From: Eubacteriaceae bacterium CHKCI004
Lineage (GTDB): Bacteria > Bacillota > Clostridia > Lachnospirales > Lachnospiraceae
DNA length: 51,032 nt
Reading direction: 5' to 3'
NCBI GenBank assembly: GCA_900016875.1
Contig: FCNR01000077.1
Coordinates: 1-51,032, forward strand
The position numbers and the translations under genes are program-made. A model generated the notes under the pieces. The model had not been told where the DNA came from, searched no databases, and saw nothing but the letters and a program-made list of their open reading frames with translations. Of this stretch, positions 36,801 to 44,133 are shown piece after piece; within the stretch, counting starts at the first letter, position 1; every line of letters starts with the position of its first letter.

Positions 36801-37988
36801 TTTTACGAATCCGTTCATGTCCACCTTCAGGGCGGCGCCCTTGCTCATCTTCCCGGTATTCGTGTCATATGCCAGAGTCATCACGGCAAACTGGCTGCCG
36901 TTTAAGCTGTCATTGCTGGCTCCCGTGCTGTAATAGCCGGCCACCACGATCTCCGGAAAGCCGTTGTAGTCGATGTCACCGGCAGCGCAGGAGGCGCTTC
37001 TCAGATAAATCCCTCCGTCGTTCATCCTGAAGGTGTCGCCCCATTTCGCCAGGGTTCCGGAATCATTCATCTTGTAGATGCCGAGGGCCGAACTTCTGTC
37101 CGTGATCTTTTTGGTGTCATCGTTCTCATGAAGATTGGCAAAGGAACCGAGCATCAAAAGCTCATCTTTGCCGTCCCGGTCCAGGTCGGCGGCCTCCAAT
37201 GACGCCTGCACCATGGCCCGTTTGGTTCTTCCGTCATTATTAAATTCGCCGGAAATGTTCGCATCCGCTCCCATAAATGCACTGTAGGAGATCTCATTTC
37301 CCACCTGAGTAAATGTACCGTTGTTATCCTGCAGGATCCGCACTCTCGGATTGCCCTGCTGCGGGATATAGACGGCCACCTCGTCGTCGCCGTCGCCGTC
37401 AAAGTCCCCGGCTGTCAGGTTAAAGAAGCTGGTGTACTCCCACTGGGCGATGTCGTCGAACCAGTCGCTGTTGTCACCGCCGCCCACATCAATGGTATAA
37501 TCCGGCCCCTGCTGTTTGGTCCGGATGTTGTAGTTCCACACCACGATGTCGTTATTCTTAAGCCCCACCATGGCGACCATATAATCGTGTCCCTGCCCGT
37601 CAGGGTTATAAGCCCTGGAAACCACAAAGTCCGCCTCGCTCTGACTGCCGCGGCTGGCAAGGGACACCTGCGTTCCCGCCATCACTCCCTGCTGCGGTTT
37701 TACGTCATTCCAGTAATCCACATTCATGGAACCTTTGGATGACCGGAACACAAAAGGTTCCATGATCGGATTGAGGGCCGTATACCCTTTTCCGTACGGA
37801 TTCTTTCCGTCCTTCGGATTAAATTCCTCCGGTGGTTCCGTGGAGAACCCATACTGGTCCGTCGCCGCCTCCGTCTGTATCGGACTGCGCCAGAGAAGCG
37901 GCGCAACGAGACAGAAGACCAGCAGAATTGCTATGATTCTTTTTCTCACTTTTCTCTCCTTTCCCTTTCTCCTCTTTCCGGACGTCAT
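27852..37988 (-). CDS. giant secreted surface protein: FG-GAP, FnIII, Ig-like, InlB-B-like repeats, Big_2
   Basis: A protein of 3378 residues. A basic N-terminus and hydrophobic core give a signal peptide, cleaved near residue 41. FG-GAP-like calcium-binding blades occur near 193, 264, 334, 467 and 539 (for example DFDGDGDDE, DLDRDGKDE). An unassigned Gly/Ser/Thr-rich region spans about 600-860. A fibronectin-III domain (about 868-970), an Ig-like domain (about 976-1070) and a Big_3-type Ig domain (about 1420-1506) follow. From about 1740 to 3100 there are about 14 InlB-B-like repeats of 80-110 residues sharing ITFTAxPDxGYxVxxW patterns. The end has a Cys-pair module (about 3109-3183), a FnIII-like and a Big_2 domain. 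There is no LPXTG or C-terminal anchor. The ATG at 37988 is preferred to an upstream TTG. Likely an adhesin or matrix protein. Confidence 0.85.
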   Translation of the reverse strand: MTSGKRRKGKERKVRKRIIAILLVFCLVAPLLWRSPIQTEAATDQYGFSTEPPEEFNPKDGKNPYGKGYTALNPIMEPFVFRSSKGSMNVDYWNDVKPQQGVMAGTQVSLASRGSQSEADFVVSRAYNPDGQGHDYMVAMVGLKNNDIVVWNYNIRTKQQGPDYTIDVGGGDNSDWFDDIAQWEYTSFFNLTAGDFDGDGDDEVAVYIPQQGNPRVRILQDNNGTFTQVGNEISYSAFMGADANISGEFNNDGRTKRAMVQASLEAADLDRDGKDELLMLGSFANLHENDDTKKITDRSSALGIYKMNDSGTLAKWGDTFRMNDGGIYLRSASCAAGDIDYNGFPEIVVAGYYSTGASNDSLNGSQFAVMTLAYDTNTGKMSKGAALKVDMNGFVKDGLYTGDNIQAPPALTCVAINGRNDSERMFLEGSMYQFKDSEWAHEHTYDKYTKSDDGINGYIISNTWMETAVAGNFDGNDLGIEQVYYTTGYKQMSLNYFFYNVNVMGKTTKHEGEQQAPGNYYDNLWEYVRYHNSGGDHLFVALAAVDADDDTDTMVYSRKEYTYTNVNVLAILQAAPYFEDLMDEYPDGVGSTSFEKVEGSGGSESTTKSAAAGAYISGEKSILPGILSFTAEASYSHEWEWEYEQEKSIEYGVNFEGGFMEDSVVLYRTPVTLYYYDVHPARGGETYSMTVGIQDNPVYSVMEMDEYNTLAAQDDAMKDKVISDSVLGSTPGQPSTYKTSAAGLTDFTGAKDFVSCSSGTTTAMTSQSITTGETSSASQSYNNSFELKVGLSGGKDNVFSIGGGVSGGGGWGGGSTTFEYNNVTKAGTVASPPSTEYPYSFQWKFGTWRANVGDTEVPVLGYLVRNVVEPPSLPKNIAVDTVTQDSITLSWEHGARRPVSYEIYQYFEDSVADSGYSLIATLDGEETSFTYEDLEPSSDYTFAIRSVGVDDNGDRVVSEYSSLVTGTTLKDGPAPEIHSISDDVRVSPGDTASFTVDATPSQGVETGLTYSWQKRAADSTVWENIGGSSSTLTLKNVTKDMDGNRYRCVVSEVHNGRRAYSYSEARMLTVDKADSQVTVSALNELKNTGSADYSISETIKENVNVIATATVTTPETVGADGGTKEENVTETYQIYENKNVQSGENTAQPEYIYRSQSDDSYYILEDLTDGSEGSGQTAARRILLSQPDDYFAWDEEGSQAVEGLSPDRLTGTEQQIYEYDGPESAEGSGDSATEYLCWQAEQKDGEGEGLGVFVNLYAKNEAGISGRPRLYQMVDGVMTLWTDEEEAWTDGVKEWTDEGGYLAPEPVYSSNSGTEIVGGVIYEVWQDWKDSAVRLYQKTDEQGVVHYYQKVEDTSSGEEPEIPPTGEGEEGGEEPVTGFIMKEIYLIVPTGLADASETYNVLPEESAVTVQEERERIVYTAVSGDSVTLTANVASLSEGKSVDGGVTFQMVNNRTGDFTAVSADVTGEGQGTATATWTPVKAGNYTITATFGGNEMLNSSSGTASYFATDGPEGKVGYVLQGESSAIYGDSLSLAIKEARTDEAGNVTLTDLPSGTSVVYKMQYKKDDGKIEEETLSGSTAGVTCTPEKPGDYTFTAQVGDDEATCYVNVLKRPVTFTAPSRKGISSTDTANKIPKLSEVKTSYTGDAEKTAILDTDAEAFRPETLLTITSRPELTVDSGANDYITGLAYQTEAGDDDAGGSDAEDAGAGSGSGNGEAAYTETVRQFLDKYDATMENGLYNIVAGVRSVSYESGANGTLRGYYGDNQAAFDSGASLTEGTKITFVADAHENFQVKEWTVTDGEGQPLTEGEDYTVSGNRLIVPALKKEMHVQVSFEPASYQLTFSAGDNGSITAQYIKDGEGSGAALTSPEIVAAGKSVRLSVAPDNGYVVKQWTVTEGSGTPVIRRNADGSIYAGDTLDLERLAADTTVQVEFEPEEFYTVETSVVDDEGNTVPGCEITVDGLSEDGTARRGSSLTFTAKLPDTNIVREWRVYDAKGDYEVVSGNAGTYTVSNVQENLRVEILVSEMKTYQLHFAAVDEDGSTVDVENVLRASWNGTELENGTAYTAYIPVDFTTSLPEEYQVKNWTLRQGGGGEAVVAEGKDAVTYTLSSLSDETWVTVHLEKRPTLTYEAVEIPGVDAGNTVTCGELQSGAYLDKYRTEDIVLTVSPGYGYEIDTVRINGETLEAAAGTVIADTAEAVTGSMERVENSSDVLLTLTPGEQGFTEDVKVTVSFKPITPVTKTEYSLYDLGDGVHGTMEVSVERFGAEEYRQITEEPAQSGSLTDIYRDSVITFTVTPDKGYEAAKWFVNGEEVTEGISTVNSDNDTFTYTVTEKDTEPVRVMAQLAQTGNKLTFGARSILDDETAGGTVTAVNNRTGRPFYSGNTLAADSEVTFTAEAADGYEVVGWEMDGEMVSGETGNTFTREIKADSVTDVKAVFDRLPYTVTWSATGGTVTAKNVTDHNEVSNGASVRGGREITFTAAPDAGMKFAGWKVDGITVPEDGLKENPLTLTLEANVQVTAVFAQEPNCQVTFGAEDISGSENTGGSLSASLNGEPFRSGDKGAKGDKIVFTAAPDKNYRVKTWMVDGADTQTSEDSYTLTVSKESHKVRVIYELATGTVTFGGNDASMGEVTARTAKDGQEAEAITSGTTVPSYNRVTFQATPAEGYLVEGWYSDASMTEESRIEGTQYEQDTYVIDSLYGDAQVYVKFEAIPSYEITVGTTGTGSGTLEVTLNGKPVTDIKDGTFTAPRHSTVSVTAVPHDEYSFLSAWNGVASDSLTYTIEDVTRAESVIAEFSPAELVEVSFEIPEGLEDQCHPAVAAGYGDDYTSYENIEAVGKSVQVLSGKNVRFTVTPPAGQMIDAWTVTYSDGSAVTGQELGLENALLLEGLNRNAIVSVSFREIEAWDVPEETDYDSDEDGKNDYHIENLVRIPDTLPEEPEYEDTIRDKGSVSFTLVPGEGKWITDIRLAGEGESRKTRSETGNRLSYTKNDDGSYAVTIENVTRDIRLQVDTVNYYTVSIGQTEHGGITARDNDGNVITDGTAVAEGSAVTFTATPDNHYRFAKWGGDAANTKAKAANRGEAVSVTLTDIRKDIAVSAEFAMTEHKNTEVRGAKEATCTEDGYTGDTYCTDCGALVAKGQVIKATGHDYTQTASTDPTTQKEGTKTYTCRRCGHSYTESTEMLPKPIVVKPIRAGRNKNRLSWNKVDGADGYIILADTCNTRSKKQEKTVKRVKTVVSGDRTTWTHKKLKSAAWYKYQIKAFKKVNGKRVVISETPVVHAVTAGSTRYANPVKVKVNKTKISVKAGKKKKIKASVVLPKNRICQQHCDEIRYVVVDETIAAVNRKGVIKAKSKGTTTVYAIAQNGVSKKITVTVK

Positions 37989-38112
37989 ATTAACGCCGGT
38001 CTCCTCTTTTTTTGTCAAATATTACCCAAAAATCATTACCATCTTCCTGGATAGTATTTGACGTCTTTTTTTACATGTAATATAGTAACATAATCTCTTC
38101 TCCTCCGGTTCT

Positions 38113-38147
38113 ACCACTGGGTCGTCAGAATGAACCACTGAGTCGTC
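38113..38147. repeat. direct repeat, two near-identical 14-mers 21 bp apart
   Basis: ACCACTGGGTCGTC (38113-38126) and ACCACTGAGTCGTC (38134-38147) differ at one base and repeat every 21 bp, two helical turns. Further weaker ACCGCTC and ACCGAAC elements follow at 38184 and 38199. The site lies between the giant surface gene and the LytTR regulator gene. Tandem sites on one helix face are the way LytTR (AgrA-type) proteins bind. Confidence 0.6.
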
Positions 38148-38210
38148 TGACACATGACCTCCGCTCCTGTTTTATCTGACTGAACCGCTCAAAATCTTAC
38201 CGAACAGGTA

Positions 38211-38239
38211 TTGGACTTTTTGTGATTTTTCTATATAAT
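38211..38239 (+). promoter_or_regulatory. promoter of the LytTR two-component operon
   Basis: A -35 TTGGAC (38211-38216), a 17-bp spacer and a consensus -10 TATAAT (38234-38239). It lies 35 bp upstream of the regulator ATG and about 64 bp downstream of the direct repeat. Confidence 0.7.
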
Positions 38240-38273
38240 ACATATATATCATTTTTACATCAGGAGGAGCGTT

Positions 38274-39011
38274 ATGCCGCAAATCGCAGTCTGCGAAGAC
38301 GATAAGACCGATCTGTGTCTGCTGCAGAACACACTAGAATACATACGACAGGAATTTCCTGTACAGACGAATATTGACTATTATCCAAGCGGCGAGGCAT
38401 TGATGGAAGCTGTCCGGCAAAATGTCCGCTATGATCTGCTTCTGCTGGACATTTATCTCACCGGTATGAGCGGCATTGAGACCGCCCGCTGTATCCGAAA
38501 CATTCTCCCGGAAGTACAGATTGCTTTCCTCACTTCTGCCAGGGAGTACGCGCTTGACGCTTTTGATTTATATTCTGTCCATTATCTTATCAAACCAGTA
38601 AACAACGACAGTCTCCGGGAACTGTTTCGACGTTTCTTTCGTCATCTTCACCGCCCGGAAAAATATCTGGAGATTCATTCTGACAGCAAAAATTATACTT
38701 TCCCTCTGGAGCAGGTGCAGAAAATCCAGAGTAATAACAAGGGCGTTGATATTTACCTGAAAAATATCCCGAAGCCACAGCGGATTCCTCTTCCGCTCAT
38801 ACGGGTGGAAGAACAACTGAACCCGGAATATTTCCTCAAAATATCCCGGGGGCTTATCGTCCATATGTCCTACATTCTATATATTGATAAAAATGTATGC
38901 AAATTCCGGGACGGAACGTCTGCGCTGATCAGCCGGGGCGAGAAAGTTTCCGTCCGAAAAAAATATAATGATTACTTATTCGCACATTCACGGAAAGGAG
39001 ATTATTTATGA
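38274..39011 (+). CDS. LytTR-family response regulator (AgrA/ComE-like)
   Basis: Response regulator of 245 residues. The receiver domain (1-125) has acidic residues at EDDK and phosphoacceptor Asp59 (DLLLLDIYLTGMSG). The C-terminal LytTR DNA-binding domain (about 140-240) contains YLEIHSDSKNYTFPLEQVQKIQ and PEYFLKISRGLIVHMSYI, typical of the fold. GGAGGAG precedes the ATG. It overlaps the kinase gene by 4 bp (ATGA). The regulator is divergent from the giant surface protein, with a direct repeat in between, so it is a plausible regulator of it. A homeostatic role in autoinduction cannot be judged, as no peptide gene is visible. Confidence 0.93.
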   Translation: MPQIAVCEDDKTDLCLLQNTLEYIRQEFPVQTNIDYYPSGEALMEAVRQNVRYDLLLLDIYLTGMSGIETARCIRNILPEVQIAFLTSAREYALDAFDLYSVHYLIKPVNNDSLRELFRRFFRHLHRPEKYLEIHSDSKNYTFPLEQVQKIQSNNKGVDIYLKNIPKPQRIPLPLIRVEEQLNPEYFLKISRGLIVHMSYILYIDKNVCKFRDGTSALISRGEKVSVRKKYNDYLFAHSRKGDYL

Positions 39012-40387
39012 CTTACGCGGACTTTATCTGGCAGGCGCCGGGTTTTCTCCTGCAGACGCTTCCCATTGCGCTGCTTTGCTTTGTCCCATTTGAAAAAAAG
39101 GAGCTGCTTCTTCCCCGCAGAACACTTCATTATTTAATAACAGCAGGAGTGCTGATTTTTTCCATCGGTTTTGTTCTGATGCATTTTCTGATTTCCGTGG
39201 TATCCAGAAGAACACATCAATTTTTGCGATCTACTTCCAACCTCTATATGTGTGTCTTCGTCCTGCTTTTCGTTATTTTTTTCTTTTACGTGATTCGCGC
39301 CGCCGCCGCAAAAAAAATACTGGTTCTGACTCTCTTGATTCATTACGAAGCTATTTTATTCACGGCGGTGTCTGTTTTGAACGGCATCATCCAGGATCCC
39401 CTGAAACAGAAGTTTCCGATCATTTACGGTCCTCAGGATATTTTTCTCTATATGACCGGGATTATAATTACATGTCCTGTCGTTTATGTCTTTCTTAAAC
39501 ATGTAGTAAAAGCCGGATTTCCATATATGACCAATCCCATTTTGCACCGTGGATGTATTTACCTGCTCAGCGCGCTCCTGCTGTATAGTTTCTGTATCTT
39601 TTCTTTGACGAACTATGAATTTTATTACGGAGTGACAGGATATCCGCTTCTTCTCTTTTTACTGGCATTTATTTTGACTGACGCCATCCTTTACTACATG
39701 TTTTTCTCTGAGGTACACCTCTCAGCCGAGAATCGTGAGCTGCAGGATCAGCTGAGAACTTTCGATGAGAAATACCGCCAGATCAGCGCCAGCGTCGCCG
39801 AATCCCGCCGGGCCCGCCACGATATCCGCCATCATCTCAATGTTATCGGCGCCCTGCACCGGGAAGGGAAGGACGAAGAGCTCGACCGGTATCTGGAACA
39901 GTACGAGGCCTTCTGCCAGGAACTTGAGAAAATGCCGCTGTCCGGCTATTCCTCGCTGGACAGTATTCTGCGATACTATATCCAGCAGGCCAGAGAAGAA
40001 AAAATCACTGTCCACACAGATCTTCAGCCTCTGCCCAACACAATGCGTTTCGACGCCATAGATCTGACCGTCCTGCTGGGTAATCTGATGGAAAACGCCA
40101 TTGAATCCTGCCGGAAACTTCCGGTGTCAGAAGACCGTTTCCTGCATATCTGGATACGTCTGGAAAATGTATCCCTTCTCATGCAGGTTGAAAACGCCTG
40201 CTCCGCGGAAGGTCCTGATTCTCCCGATTTCTCCGACGGCAGAGAGTTTATTTCCACCAAGCACACCGTACTCCGTGGTCAGGGTTTAAAAAGTATCCGC
40301 TGCATCGCCGGAAAATACGGGGGCAGCGCCGAATTTAAAAAAACGGAAGGCATATTCACCGCACGAATTGTGCTGAACCTTCCGTAG
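39008..40387 (+). CDS. GHKL-type sensor histidine kinase (AgrC-like)
   Basis: Membrane kinase of 459 residues. Six to seven transmembrane helices occupy about the first 235 residues. They are followed by a coiled-coil-like linker and the dimerisation/phosphorylation helix with HDIRHHLNVIGALH (His271 likely phosphorylated). A GHKL ATPase domain has the N box LLGNLMENAIESCRKL and a G-box-like segment GQGLKSIRCIAGKYGG near the C-terminus. The arrangement matches AgrC/BlpH-type peptide-sensing kinases. However, there is no agrB/agrD or small exported peptide adjacent, so the ligand is unknown or encoded elsewhere. Confidence 0.92.
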   Translation: MTYADFIWQAPGFLLQTLPIALLCFVPFEKKELLLPRRTLHYLITAGVLIFSIGFVLMHFLISVVSRRTHQFLRSTSNLYMCVFVLLFVIFFFYVIRAAAAKKILVLTLLIHYEAILFTAVSVLNGIIQDPLKQKFPIIYGPQDIFLYMTGIIITCPVVYVFLKHVVKAGFPYMTNPILHRGCIYLLSALLLYSFCIFSLTNYEFYYGVTGYPLLLFLLAFILTDAILYYMFFSEVHLSAENRELQDQLRTFDEKYRQISASVAESRRARHDIRHHLNVIGALHREGKDEELDRYLEQYEAFCQELEKMPLSGYSSLDSILRYYIQQAREEKITVHTDLQPLPNTMRFDAIDLTVLLGNLMENAIESCRKLPVSEDRFLHIWIRLENVSLLMQVENACSAEGPDSPDFSDGREFISTKHTVLRGQGLKSIRCIAGKYGGSAEFKKTEGIFTARIVLNLP

Positions 40388-40414
40388 CGCAAAGATTGTC
40401 ATACAGATTGTCAT

Positions 40415-40475
40415 AAAAAAGCCCCGGAGACGCCGGAACAGATCATCAATGTTCCGGCACCTCCGGGGTGTATTT
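40415..40475. terminator. bidirectional terminator after the LytTR operon
   Basis: An extended stem pairs CCCCGGAG (40422-40429) with CTCCGGGG (40461-40468) and GCCGGAAC (40432-40439) with GTTCCGGC (40451-40458). It has AAAAAA on the left and TATTTTTGTT on the right. It lies between convergent genes and fits both directions. Confidence 0.88.
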
Positions 40476-40517
40476 TTGTTTCAGTGATTGCCGGGCCGCA
40501 GGCCCGCATTGTATTTT

Positions 40518-42407
40518 CTAATCCAGTTCCAGCTTACCGGTATAAAGCTGATAATATGTTCCTTTCAGCTTCAGCAGCTCGTCGTGAGTTCCCCGTTCGA
40601 TGATACGTCCATGCTCCAGAACCATAATGGCGTCACTGTTCCTTATGGTTGAAAGACGATGGGCGATAACAAATACGGTACGTCCCTTCATCAGGTTATC
40701 CATACCCTTCTGCACGATACTCTCAGTTCTTGTGTCAATGGAGGACGTAGCCTCGTCAAGAATCAGCACAGGCGGGTCCGCAATGGCTGCTCTGGCAATG
40801 GCAAGGAGCTGTCTTTGTCCCTGGGAAAGTTCCTCACCATCACCGCTCAGATGGGTGTTATAGCCGTCCGGCAGCATCCGGATGAATCCGTCGGCATGTG
40901 CCAGTTGTGCTGCTTTATACACTTCCTCATCGGTGGCGTCCAGTTTACCATAACGGATATTCTCCATAATTGTTCCGGTAAACAGATGTGTATCCTGTAA
41001 AACGATTCCCAAAGAACGACGCAGGTCCGCCTTTTTAATCTTGTTGATATTGATACCGTCGTAACGGATCTTGCCGTCCGCAACGTCATAGAACCGGTTG
41101 ATCAGGTTGGTAATGGTGGTCTTTCCGGCTCCCGTGGAACCGACGAAGGCCAGCTTCTGTCCCGGCTTCGCATAAAGGCTCAGATCATGAAGCACCATGT
41201 GATCCGGCACATAACCAAAGGTCATATCATCAAACTGTACGTCTCCCTTCAGCTCAGTGTAGGTCACAGTTCCGTCCGCCTGATGCGGATGCTTCCACGC
41301 CCATAAGCCGGTTCTCTCTTCACACTCGGTGATATTGCCGGCAGCATCTTTCTTTGCGTTGACCAGGGTAACATATCCCTCATCTACCTCCGGCTCCTCA
41401 TCCATCATCTTAAAGATTCGTTCCGCACCGGCCAGCGCCATGATAATGGAGTTGAACTGCTGCGCGATCTGCATAAACGGCTGAGTAAAACTTCTGGTAA
41501 ACTGCAGGTAGGACGCCATAACGCCGAGGGTGATGTTGCCGATTCCCATGACAGAAAGGAATCCGCCGAACACTGCTGTCAGCACAAACAGAAGGTTACC
41601 CATATTTCCTATGATCGGGCCCATAATGCTGGCAAATGTATGTGCTTTGGAGGAACTTTCAAACAGTTCCTCATTAAACTTGTCAAACTCTTCCTCAGAC
41701 ATTTTTTCATGGTTAAATACCTTAACCACTCTCTGCCCGCTCATTCGCTCTTCCACAAAACCGGTGATATTAGCCAGGTCAAGCTGCTGGCGAATGAAAT
41801 ATCTTCCGCTGTTGCCGGATACAATTTTTGATACAAAAAACATCAGAATAATCATCAGCACTGCCAGCACTGTGAGAATCGGGCTCAGCACCAGCATGGA
41901 AATAAATGTGACAACGATGGTAAAGGCTGACATCAGCACCTGTGGAATCGACTGATTGATCATCTGCCTTAAAGTATCTGTATCGTTGGTGTAAAGACTC
42001 ATGATGGAGCCGTTGGTATTCTGGTCAAAATAGCGGATCGGCAGCGTCTGCATGTGAGCGAACATCTCGTCACGGACACGTTTCAGAACGCCCTGTCCGA
42101 TCACAACCATTAACCGGCTGTATACAAATGTGGCGATGACTCCGCAGAGAAAAATGGTTCCCAGCACTGTCAGCGCAAAATAAAGCTCAGAATAATCCGG
42201 ATTCTGCTGTCCAATCAGCGGAATGATATAATCATCCAGCAGGAAACGCAGGGAAAGCGATACGGAGATTGACGCGATGGAGCTCACAAGGATACAGAAA
42301 ATAACAAGAATGAACTGTATCTTATATGTGCTGGTCACATATCTCAGCAGACGCTTCGCTGTCTTGATAGTTCCGCCGGTAACCTTTGGTTTTTCTGATC
42401 TACTCAT
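40518..42407 (-). CDS. ABC exporter half-transporter, catalytically complete subunit (second exporter)
   Basis: Permease-ATPase fusion of 629 residues, with six helices and then a nucleotide-binding domain. It has Walker A GSTGAGKTT, signature LSQGQRQL, Walker B LILDEATSS with the catalytic Glu, and switch His in IAHRLSTI. The domain is preceded by an insertion at about residues 356-386 (NAKKDAAGNITECEERTGLWAWK), seen in this group. It overlaps the upstream partner gene by 8 bp and has a GGAGG ribosome binding site. A small CGGGCC/GGCCCG hairpin lies just past its stop. With the upstream partner and MarR it forms a multidrug-type operon. Confidence 0.94.
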   Translation of the reverse strand: MSRSEKPKVTGGTIKTAKRLLRYVTSTYKIQFILVIFCILVSSIASISVSLSLRFLLDDYIIPLIGQQNPDYSELYFALTVLGTIFLCGVIATFVYSRLMVVIGQGVLKRVRDEMFAHMQTLPIRYFDQNTNGSIMSLYTNDTDTLRQMINQSIPQVLMSAFTIVVTFISMLVLSPILTVLAVLMIILMFFVSKIVSGNSGRYFIRQQLDLANITGFVEERMSGQRVVKVFNHEKMSEEEFDKFNEELFESSSKAHTFASIMGPIIGNMGNLLFVLTAVFGGFLSVMGIGNITLGVMASYLQFTRSFTQPFMQIAQQFNSIIMALAGAERIFKMMDEEPEVDEGYVTLVNAKKDAAGNITECEERTGLWAWKHPHQADGTVTYTELKGDVQFDDMTFGYVPDHMVLHDLSLYAKPGQKLAFVGSTGAGKTTITNLINRFYDVADGKIRYDGININKIKKADLRRSLGIVLQDTHLFTGTIMENIRYGKLDATDEEVYKAAQLAHADGFIRMLPDGYNTHLSGDGEELSQGQRQLLAIARAAIADPPVLILDEATSSIDTRTESIVQKGMDNLMKGRTVFVIAHRLSTIRNSDAIMVLEHGRIIERGTHDELLKLKGTYYQLYTGKLELD

Positions 42408-44133
42408 TGTCAGCGCCTCCTTTCACCTGTGATTCATATACCTCTCTGTATATTTCGTTAGTCCTGAGAAGCTCTTCTGATGTTCCGATGCCATTGATCT
42501 CACCGTTATCCATAACGATGATCATATCTGCATCTTCCACAGAAGACACTCTCTGCGCGATAATAATCTTGGTTGTATCCGGAATCTCCTCCCGGAACGC
42601 CTGACGGATCATTGCGTCAGTTTTGGTATCCACCGCACTGGTGGAATCATCCAGAATAAGAATCTTCGGCTTTTTAAGAAGCGCTCTGGCAATACAAAGC
42701 CTCTGTTTCTGACCGCCGGACACGTTATTACCGCCTTCCACGATCATCGTCTCATATTTATTCGGGAACTCCTGAATAAAACTGTCGGCCTGGGCCAGTT
42801 TACAGACTCTCTGCACTTCCTCATCACTGGCATTCTCATCACCCCAGCGGATATTTTCATATATAGTTCCCGTAAACAGCACGTTTTTCTGAAGCACCAT
42901 GGACACCTGGTCACGAAGCGCCTTCAGGTTATACTTTCGCACATCGACGCCGCCGACCTTCACACAGCCGCCCGTCACATCATAAAGCCTTGGGATAAGC
43001 TGTACCAGAGTGGATTTGGCGCTTCCGGTACCGCCGATCACACCAATGATCTGACCGCTCTTGATATGAAGATTCACATCCTTTAAGGACAGGTTGCCGC
43101 CCTCACCGGAATAACTGAAATCCACATGCTCAAAATCAATATCTCCGCTGGCAACTTCCGTGAGAGCATTCTCATCATCAATCATCTCAGGCACTTCATC
43201 CAGCACTTCCTGAATACGATCTGTGGATGCTTCCGCAATCATGATCATAACAAATACGAAAGTTACCATCATCAATGACATGAGAATCTGGAGGGCGTAC
43301 ACGATAATACTGGTAAGCTCTCCTGTCTGCATGGTTCCCCGGATGATGCTCTCGCCGCCCACTAATACCATGAAAAGCACAACGCCGTAAATGGTAAACT
43401 GCATAACCGGCGAGTTCCACGCCACAATTTTTTCCGCTTTGGTAAAGAGCTTAAATACAATAGTGGAAATCTTTCCAAACTTCTCATTTTCATGATCCTC
43501 ACGAACATAAGCCTTAACCACGCGGGCTGCATTTACATTTTCCTGCACCGTATTATTCAGCACGTCATACTCATCAAACACCTGAATAAAATGCGGATGC
43601 GCCTTCTTGGCAATAAAGATCAGCACGCCCCCCAGAATCGGGATCATGGCAAGCAGAAGAAGCGCGATCGGCACGTTGATGGTGAGAGTCATGACCCATG
43701 ACAAAACGATCATGATCGGCGCACGGGCCAGCAGGCGGATGGTAAACATATACGCCATCTGCACATTGGTGATATCTGTTGTCAGACGGGTCACCAGACT
43801 CGGCGTGGAAAAATGGTCAATGTTTCCAAATGAAAAATCCTGAATCTTATAGAAGATATCATGCCGCAGATTCTTGGCATAACCGGCCGAGGCAATCGCT
43901 CCAAGCTGTCCGGCCTTCGCTCCGAAAAACAGAGCTACCATGGCAAGAAGCACCAGAACGACTCCAAGTCTGATGATATATCCAATATCTCCGTTGGCAA
44001 TGCCAACGTCAATGATATTAGCCATCAGAAGCGGTATGAGCACCTCCATAAATACTTCCAGCGCCACAAAAACAGGCGTCAGTATCGTCTCCCGCTTATA
44101 CTCGCGGACAGAACGAAGTAATTTCCTATTCAT
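42400..44133 (-). CDS. ABC exporter half-transporter, degenerate-site subunit (second exporter)
   Basis: Permease-ATPase fusion of 577 residues. Six helices are followed by a nucleotide-binding domain with Walker A GGTGSAKST (Ala in place of the usual Gly before Lys) and signature VSGGQKQR. Walker B reads LILDDSTSA, with Asp in place of the catalytic Glu, and the switch residue is Gln (IIAQRVSSV). It is the non-catalytic half of a heterodimeric exporter. The ATG at 44133 follows GGAG by 10 bases and overlaps the marR stop by 8 bp; upstream in-frame ATGs would overlap more. The operon order marR-ABC-ABC is typical of drug- or bile-responsive exporters. Confidence 0.93.
   Translation of the reverse strand: MNRKLLRSVREYKRETILTPVFVALEVFMEVLIPLLMANIIDVGIANGDIGYIIRLGVVLVLLAMVALFFGAKAGQLGAIASAGYAKNLRHDIFYKIQDFSFGNIDHFSTPSLVTRLTTDITNVQMAYMFTIRLLARAPIMIVLSWVMTLTINVPIALLLLAMIPILGGVLIFIAKKAHPHFIQVFDEYDVLNNTVQENVNAARVVKAYVREDHENEKFGKISTIVFKLFTKAEKIVAWNSPVMQFTIYGVVLFMVLVGGESIIRGTMQTGELTSIIVYALQILMSLMMVTFVFVMIMIAEASTDRIQEVLDEVPEMIDDENALTEVASGDIDFEHVDFSYSGEGGNLSLKDVNLHIKSGQIIGVIGGTGSAKSTLVQLIPRLYDVTGGCVKVGGVDVRKYNLKALRDQVSMVLQKNVLFTGTIYENIRWGDENASDEEVQRVCKLAQADSFIQEFPNKYETMIVEGGNNVSGGQKQRLCIARALLKKPKILILDDSTSAVDTKTDAMIRQAFREEIPDTTKIIIAQRVSSVEDADMIIVMDNGEINGIGTSEELLRTNEIYREVYESQVKGGADNE

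Noticed and set aside
37989-38018. TTG at 38018 as start of the giant protein
   Set aside because: An ATG at 37988 has a GAGGAG in front and a clean signal peptide; the extra ten codons add nothing.
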